From: Talpa occidentalis
Taxonomy: Eukaryota > Chordata > Mammalia > Eulipotyphla > Talpidae
DNA: 64,000 nucleotides
Reading direction: 5' to 3'
NCBI RefSeq assembly: GCF_014898055.3
Contig: NW_023605083.1
Coordinates: forward strand, 63,528,228-63,592,227
Below are positions 37,001-45,000 of the stretch, piece by piece. How positions within the stretch are numbered: the stretch's first letter is position 1; each line of letters starts with the position of its first letter. Position numbers and translations under genes: made by a program. A model generated the notes under the pieces. That model made no database searches. It was not told the DNA's origin and was given only the letters and a program-made list of their open reading frames with translations.

Positions 37001-40000
37001 GCCCATGGCAGCAGTCCATGGGTCACACTTTGAGTAGCTAAGTTCTAGATTCCATTGCTTCTGGCCTCCTCAGGCACTCTGTGCTGTGGACACTGTCCTC
37101 TCTTCCACCTGTTCATCCTCCAGCCTCCTTCCCACTGGTATGTTAACATTCTCAGTCTGCTCTATTTTTACAATGAAACTCAACAACACCAATACCTTCC
37201 TCTTCTCTTTCTTCTCCTTTTTAGAGTCAAACTTATTTTCCTCTATAATTCACTCTTCTCTGATAACGTTTTTTTCCCTTTCACTGAATTTGCTCTTGTT
37301 AGGGGCCTCAGTGACTCCCATGTTACCAGTGGGCATCCATCATTTTTACCTTCTGCAATATCACTATGCAGTGACGATGGGCTGATTACTCTTTCCTTCT
37401 GGAAACGCTCTCTTTCTTTGGCTCCCTTGACACTTGGCTCTCTTTGTTTTCCTTCTTTGTCTATAATTGTGTCTTGAAAGAGAGAGGAGCGATGCTTCTC
37501 TAGCTACGCTTCTCCTCTGTCCTTCCCTTAAACATGCATATTCTTTGGGTCCCTCTCTTAGCATTCCTTATACGCTACAAATTTTCTAGGACACCCCAGC
37601 CACTCACATGGCTTCAGGGACCCTATGACTTGATTATTTAAGGATCTATATTTCTAGCCTAGCCAGCCCTCATTTGCCATTTTCACCTGCTGTGACAAAG
37701 ATGCCTCAATCTGAAAATGTCCCAAACAGTCTTTGACACTAGCTGTTAAACTTGTTCTTCCTCAGTATTCCTCTTTCAGTAAAAAACACAGCAAATATTT
37801 ATGCAGTTTCCCCAGCCAAATATTTATCCAGTTTCCCTAGCCAAACTAGCAACCTATTCTTCCATATCGCCCCTCTTTTTCCTCTTCATATTTAATTAGT
37901 TACCTAGTATTTAATGAGTTACCTATTTGTGGTTCTGCTTTCAAATTCTCTCTCACATGTCTACTTTTCTCCATTCCCACTGCTATGGTCCTGATCCAGA
38001 CACACGTCCTCCAGCTCCTGAACTACCCCAACACAATCCTAACTAGTCTTCTGCATCCTCTTTAGTCATTTTTTTTTAGATTTATTTATTTATTTATACA
38101 AGCACTGGGTACAGGCAGAAGCACGGGAGGGTGAGAGAATTCACCAGAGCCAGAGTGGGGAACAGAACAGGCAGATGGACCAAAATACACTGCTGAGGGC
38201 AGCAGCGGGCGGCAGGAGAGGTCTGCGCACCACGTGGGACCCTCACCCGGTGGCTGGGGATCAAACCGGCACTACAGAGGCTGCGGGCAGCTTTGCAGCC
38301 CAGCGCTCAACCGCTCTGCCACCAGGGGAGGCCCACCTCTTTAGTCATTTATTTTTTTTTTAATAGAGGCATGTCATTTATTTATTTGTTTGTTTGTTTG
38401 TTTTGTTTATACATGCACTGGGTACAGTCAGAAGCACGGGAGGGTGAGAGAATTCACCAGAGCCAGAGCAGGGAACAGAACAGGCAGAAGGACCGAAGTA
38501 CACTGCTGAGGGGAGCAGCGGGCTGCAGGAGAGGTCTGCGCGCCATGTGGGACCCTCCTCTGGTGGCCGGGGAGCAGCCGGGGATCGAACCGGCCCCGCA
38601 GAGGCCGTGGGCAGCTTCGCAACCCAGCGCTCAACCGCTGCGCCACCGGGGAGGCCCTCTTTAGTCATTTTTAACGTGTTCTCTACACTGCAGTTAGGGT
38701 GAACTATTTATTTATATATATTTTAATATATTTATTTATTTATGTTTAAAGATTTATTTTATTTATGCATACAAGAACTGGGGTGTAGGCCAGAGGTGCT
38801 GGGGAGTGAGAGGATTCACCAAAGACAGAGTGGGGAGCAGAATAGGCAGACTGACTGAAATACACTGCTGACAGGAGTAGTGAGCTACACTGGAGAGGTC
38901 TGCTGAGTCATGGGAATTAGCTCCCTGGCCGGGGATCGAACTCGTGCTGCACTGGCTGGTTGCAGTGGCTGGCGATAGCTTGATAGCTCTGAGACTTTAA
39001 CCCCTGAGCCACCAGGGAGGCCCATGGTGAGCTATTTAAAGTACAGGCCTCATATCATGCTCCTTCCATGCACATCCCCTAGGGTATAGTCAATGCACCC
39101 TTTATGTGGCTCACCCAGCTGTGCTCCAGACTGCCCTGTGAACCCATCTAATGCCACCAACCATTCTCTTAGATCCTTCCAGTCCTACTGTACTTATTCC
39201 AGCTCCTCATTTAGCTAATCCTCACTTGCTTTAAAATCTCAATTTCAGCTGGACTATCCTGACTCCACTTCCTCTTTTGTAAGAACTGCATTTTTTATAG
39301 TCTTCAGAGCCAAGCCTAGTGCCAGGCACCTAATAAGTCCCTAAATATTTGCCCAGTTTGATAAAGGTTGAAAATTAAAACTTGGGAAGCAGTATTATAT
39401 AAGATTATTCTAATTGTAGCCATTATTGAGTTTAAAAAGAACAGGGCTTCTTTGGCATTTATTTAATATTTTTATCTTCTTGCAGGTGAAGATGGTGGAA
39501 AATGGTTTCTTGATCTTAAAAGCAAGGGTGGGAAGGTTGGATTTGGAGAGCCCTCAGATCGGGCAGATGTGGTGATGAGTATGTCTACTGATGATTTTGT
39601 AAAAATGTTTTCAGGTGAGTTTTCACTTTTGTTAGTTTCCTGATTGTTCAAGGAAAATTTAGTTCAACATTGTGCTTTGTTCTTTTCCAAATAATCTGAG
39701 CTAATAATTGTTTTAGCTGTGAAATCCTAGCAGCTATTGATGTTGAAGAGTACACAGTCTTGGGAAGGCAGTTCCTACTGCTACTCTACTGCTCCTTCTG
39801 CTTGAGCCAACAAATGGGGAATAGGTGTCAGAATTTCCTTTTTACATGACTGAACAGCCCATAAGATAACATTGGGAACAGAGATATTATTCAAAGAGAC
39901 AAGGTTCCTAGGTGACTCCAGTTCTGCTATTGCACTAAGTATAATTTCCAGTATCATCTGGATCAGCAAAGGTGCTGAACTTGTGGCAGCTCATTATTGA

Positions 40001-41957
40001 GAGGAAGGTCATGCTTCAGTCTTCACACTGTTATAATAGGAAACAACTTCCCTCTCTAGAGGCTCAGTGAGCCCACTTTCTGTGGAATCCCCAACCAAGA
40101 GAAACTTTTTACATAATTTTCTGTTCTGCCCATGTACTTGAATGTGCCAGAAAGTTTTTAAAAGGTGATTTTTTTTTTCTGTTTTCTACTCTTACTATAC
40201 TACTGCAAATAGTAAGCTATTTAACACATTACTTATTAGAAGCAGTTAAACTAAAGCATTTTAACATTCTGAAGAGGCTTTCTTTTAATGAGTTACAAAT
40301 GCTATTCCTTCTTTGTTCAGGTTTAGTCTTCATATATTGAATACCACAGTGTATTCTGTGGCCTGGTAGATCTTTCTAATTTTAATCCAGAATGTGGAAA
40401 GGCCTAAAGACTATTTGAGCCAGTATATATATATGATATCACTAAGGATTGACACTTCTTCCACTTTTCCTTTTTTATAGTGGTGTTCCCAGTAGAAAAA
40501 TTGAACAGTATACTTAAGGAAATACAATTATTACTTACTGCAATCTAGTAAGATGACCATCAGTTGGTTTTGGCTTAGGATCATATTTTTTTGTGAATGT
40601 ATATAAATTATACATGTGCTTATGGAAACAAGATTTTAGCATTACTACTGTTTAGCAGTGTTTCACCTAGTGCTTTTATAACATCTTTCAGTGTTAATGA
40701 ATAGTTATCTCTTTAATCATTTAAAATATTCTTTAGTGTTTGTTTGGTGTTTCAAAAACTATTTCTTTTTTTTTTTTTAAAGATTTATTGATTGATTGAT
40801 TTATACATACATTCATACAAGCACTGGGAACAGTCAGAAGCGCGGGAGGGTGAGAGAATTCACCAGAGCCAGAGCAGGGAGCAGAGCAGGCAGAAGGACC
40901 GAAGTACACTGCTGAGGGGAGCAGCGGGCGGCAGGAGAGGTCTGCGAGCCATGTGGGACCCTCCTCCGGTGGCCGGGGAGCAGCTGGGGATCAAGCCGGC
41001 GCTGCAGAGGCTGCGGGCAGCTTCGCAACCCAGCGCTCAACCGCTGCGCCACTGGGGAGGCCCCTCAAAAACTATTTCTTCTTAAAGCTTAAACACAGTG
41101 CTTTGTATATGCTAGATGTTCGCTAAATGTTTGGTATATCTGAATCTTACAAATTATATAATTTTGAACTTAAAATATATTATGAATTTTTAAACTAAAA
41201 TAACAGTAATTATAGGTAATGTTTATTATATAATTACTGTGAATTGAGCAATACTACCAATAATGGTTTGAGAATAGCTATTTGTCCCATTTTATAAAAA
41301 TATTTTATAAAAAATTAAGGTGTTGATGAATTAAATAATAAACCCAAGGTCACGTAGTGAGTAAGTAAATGTTGGAGCCAGAATTTGAATACGAGCTGAC
41401 TCCCAAATTTCTGTTCTTTTAATCATTATGCTGTTCTGCCCTCCAAAGGAGAATGAAGTGACTGCTTTAATTTACATTTTATTTATGTAGCATCAGCTTA
41501 TAATAACGGCCTTTCCGTTTATTTCTTTCTGTGAATGTGATCCTGAATTGACATGGGGAGGTTAGTAATTTCTTTTAAGTATCCTTATTAGGTATGTTTT
41601 ATCGCAGTGGTTTAAATTGGAAGCAAGTGACTCTGCTGCTGCTGCTTTTATGTCCTTTCATTTTTACTCTCTATCCCATCTGCTTTTCTTTGAATGAGCA
41701 CAATTTAGACTTTATAATCTAAGCGTTTTCCTTTAAGAAACTATAGCCATTTCTGTGGCCTAAATTTCTTTTACCAAATTTCATTAATTTAATATTTGTT
41801 TACAAAACTGTATCATCTAAGCAACTAGTATCTAACAAAAAAAAAAAAATCTCTCATTTTGGCCAGTAGAGGTCACTGTATGGTAAAGGTTTATGATAGA
41901 AAATAAGTTGTACAAGATGACCTGATTAATACATTGGGAGGAGGGAAATACTTATTT

Positions 41958-42000
<43 letters not shown>

Positions 42001-45000
42001 GCACACACTTATACACACACACATATGAGATGCTCAGCTTACTGGATATTTATATTTTATTTTTCAAAGTAGTATTACTGAGGTATAATTTATATATCAT
42101 AAAATCCATCTAGTATAACTGTACATGTTTTTTAGTAAATTTATAGTTATACAGCTATCACTTAGATTCCATTTGAGAACACTTCCATCACCTCCCAAAT
42201 TCGCTCATGTCTCTTTGCAGTCAGTCCCCCCCCCTTTTTTTTTAAAGATTTATTTATGCATACAATAACTGAGGCCACCACAGGCCAGAGGTGGGGGTGA
42301 TAGGATTCACCAGAGAGAGTGGGGAACAGAACAGGCAGATTGACTGAAATACACTGTTGAGGGGAGCAGCGGGCGAGTCAGGACAGGTCTGCTGTGCCAT
42401 GTGGGTAGCTCCCTGGCCCGGGATCAAATTTGTGCTGCAGTGGCTGCAGATAGCTTCATATGTTATGTCTTAACAACTTGCGCCACCAGGGATGTCCCAG
42501 GCCCCTTTTTTACAACCCCTGTCCACCACTACTTCAGCCAGCCAAACACTAACTTGCTTTCCTATCTCTGTAGATTTGCTGTTTCCAGACATTATATGTA
42601 AATTCAATCAAACAACAGTCTTTTGTATCTGGCTTCTTAAATTTAGCATCAGGCTTTCAATATTCATCTGTCCATGTTGTGACATGTGTTGTTACTTTTT
42701 CATTTCTTTTTATGACTAAATAATATTCCATCATATGGATGTACCATTATTAGTTTATCCATTCATCTGCTGACTGACATTTGGGTTGTTTCCACCATTT
42801 GGCCATTATGAATAATGTTTCTATAAACATTTGTGTACAAGTTTCTGTGTTGCTGGTTCATATGGTAATTCTGTGTTTCATTCTCTGAAGAATGAACAAA
42901 TTTTTCCACAGTAACTGTACCATTTACATTACCACTAGTGATATATGATGATTTGTTTCTTATCCTTGTCCTCATTAACATTTTTTTTTAAATTTTTGTT
43001 GCAGTACATTAGTTTACAGCATTGTATAGGTTTCAGGTATAATTAAATTTTGACATCTTTATGTGCTATTTTATCATCCCCATCAAAACTCTAGTTTTCA
43101 TTCACAACCAACCATACAGTTGACCCCCTTTACCCAATTTGCCTAGCTCCCACCCCTCTTCCCCTCTGGTGACCACCATCTTTTTTTTTTTTTTTTTTGC
43201 TATAATAACCCCATGTGGTCTGGTGGGTTTCATGGTATAATAGGGACAGAGCAGGGAGCTGAAGGGCACGTAAATGTCAGTATTTGTAAGTTTTAGGGAG
43301 AGCTGTTATTTTCATTCAAAGAATAAAGTTCTTCCAGTATTTTCCATGTAAATCAAAATATCCTTTAATCTATTATTTGTAAATTTAGGTATTTTAATGT
43401 CACATTTCCTTGGAATAGTGCCCAGCTCAATTTATTCATTAAAAGAAATGGATTAGACTCCTTTCAATCCATAACCAATTTATAATGCTTTGCTGCAACC
43501 CCTGTTCAGAATAATTTAAAGGTGTTTATTATGTACACACAACACATTAACCCACACTTTTTTCCTACCAAGAGTCAGTGTGTGACCCAGTGGAGGTTTG
43601 TTAGTACACTAGACACAGTTGTGCATAGTATAGCATAGAAAACTATGAATGAGAGACAGACACATCTGACTTTGAAATATAGCACCATCGTATATATAAC
43701 CTTGTTTTGCCCTGGGAAAGTCAAAATCCTCTCTGAATCTCAGATTCCTCATTAATCGTGTGCCAAGCCCTTCGCTATCATTAGGATGTGAGTAGTAAAA
43801 AAAATTCCTCCCTCCATGGAGCTTCTTTTTCATTATTTGTTACTAATTACAGTTTCATTTAAAAAATTTTTTTTAAAGATTTATTTATGCATACAAGAAC
43901 TGGGGTATAGGCCAGAGGTGCAGGGGGTGAGAGGATTCACCAGAGACAGTGAGGAACAGAACAGGTAGATTGACTGAAATACACTGCTGAGGGGAGCAGC
44001 AGGCAAGACAGAAGTCTGCTGCGCCATGTGGGTCTCCTCCCTGGCCAGCTGGGGATTGAACTCATGCTGCAGTGGCTGCGATAGCTTCATAGTGCTGTGT
44101 GTTAACCCCTTGCACCACCAGGGAGGCCCTACAGTTCTGTTTTAATGCTCATCTTTTAAGTCCTGGCATTTCTGTCACTAAAATAATGCTAAGTTATACT
44201 TCTGTGTTCCTACATAATACTTTTAATGATGATTTCTTTATAAGAATATTATATGCATTTATACCATTTGATTTTTTTTAATAGAAACTTGAAATGTTAG
44301 TTTAATGAACTATAACATTGGAAAATAACTTAAAATAGATAAGATTTGTGTACAGTTCATTTGAGGACCATGTATCTTTTAGATAACTGAAACTAGTATA
44401 TAAATCTTCAGCGTTTTGCTATAATTTATTGTTTGTTATTGTTTTCTGATTGTTGTTTTTACATTATCTCTCATAGAATATTATTTAAGTCCAGGAATTG
44501 GGGTTCCCATGATACTAAAAAATGCTGTAATACAAATTTCTGTTTGGTTTTAGAACTCAAAGAGATTATTTTCTTTTTCTTCTTTTCTTTTTTAAAATTT
44601 TCTTTTTAAATTTTTTTCTTTTAACATTTATCATTTAAAAAAATTTTTTTAGACAATATTTGCTTCCCCCCACCCCCTCAGATTGAGTCCCCATAGAATT
44701 TCCTTCCCCAAGGCACCCATGCACCATCACCTCAGTCCTCTGTGCTCCTCCCTCCCTCCCTCTTACCCCCTCCCTCCTCCTCCCCTGCAGGATGTCTCTG
44801 GTTTACAATTGTCTGTTTTTGCTTTGTTGTGTTTTGCACTGTTGTTATTATTTTTTTTTACACTGATAACCTATTTGGTTCCCCTAAATTCCTGTTATAA
44901 GTGAAACCATCTGATATTTTTCTTTTTTCCTTTCGGCTTATTTCACTGAGCATAATTCTTTCTAGCTGCATCCACGTTGCTGCAAATGGCATGAGTTTAT

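Larger units (their letters stand above)
36640..39360 (+). repeat. L2 (CR1-clade) LINE fragment carrying three SINEs
   Basis: GATGGGCTGATTACTCTTTC, TTGGCTCCCTTGACACTTGG and TCCTAACTAGTCTTCTGCAT follow the order of the L2 reverse-transcriptase region and 3' end. No intact frame remains. SINEs at 38072, 38351 and 38711 interrupt it. Confidence 0.6.

Noticed and set aside
36640..37600. A novel gene from the open frames of about 100-140 codons near 37,055-37,477
   Set aside because: Sequence order matches the L2 LINE on the plus strand; the frames are short and broken.
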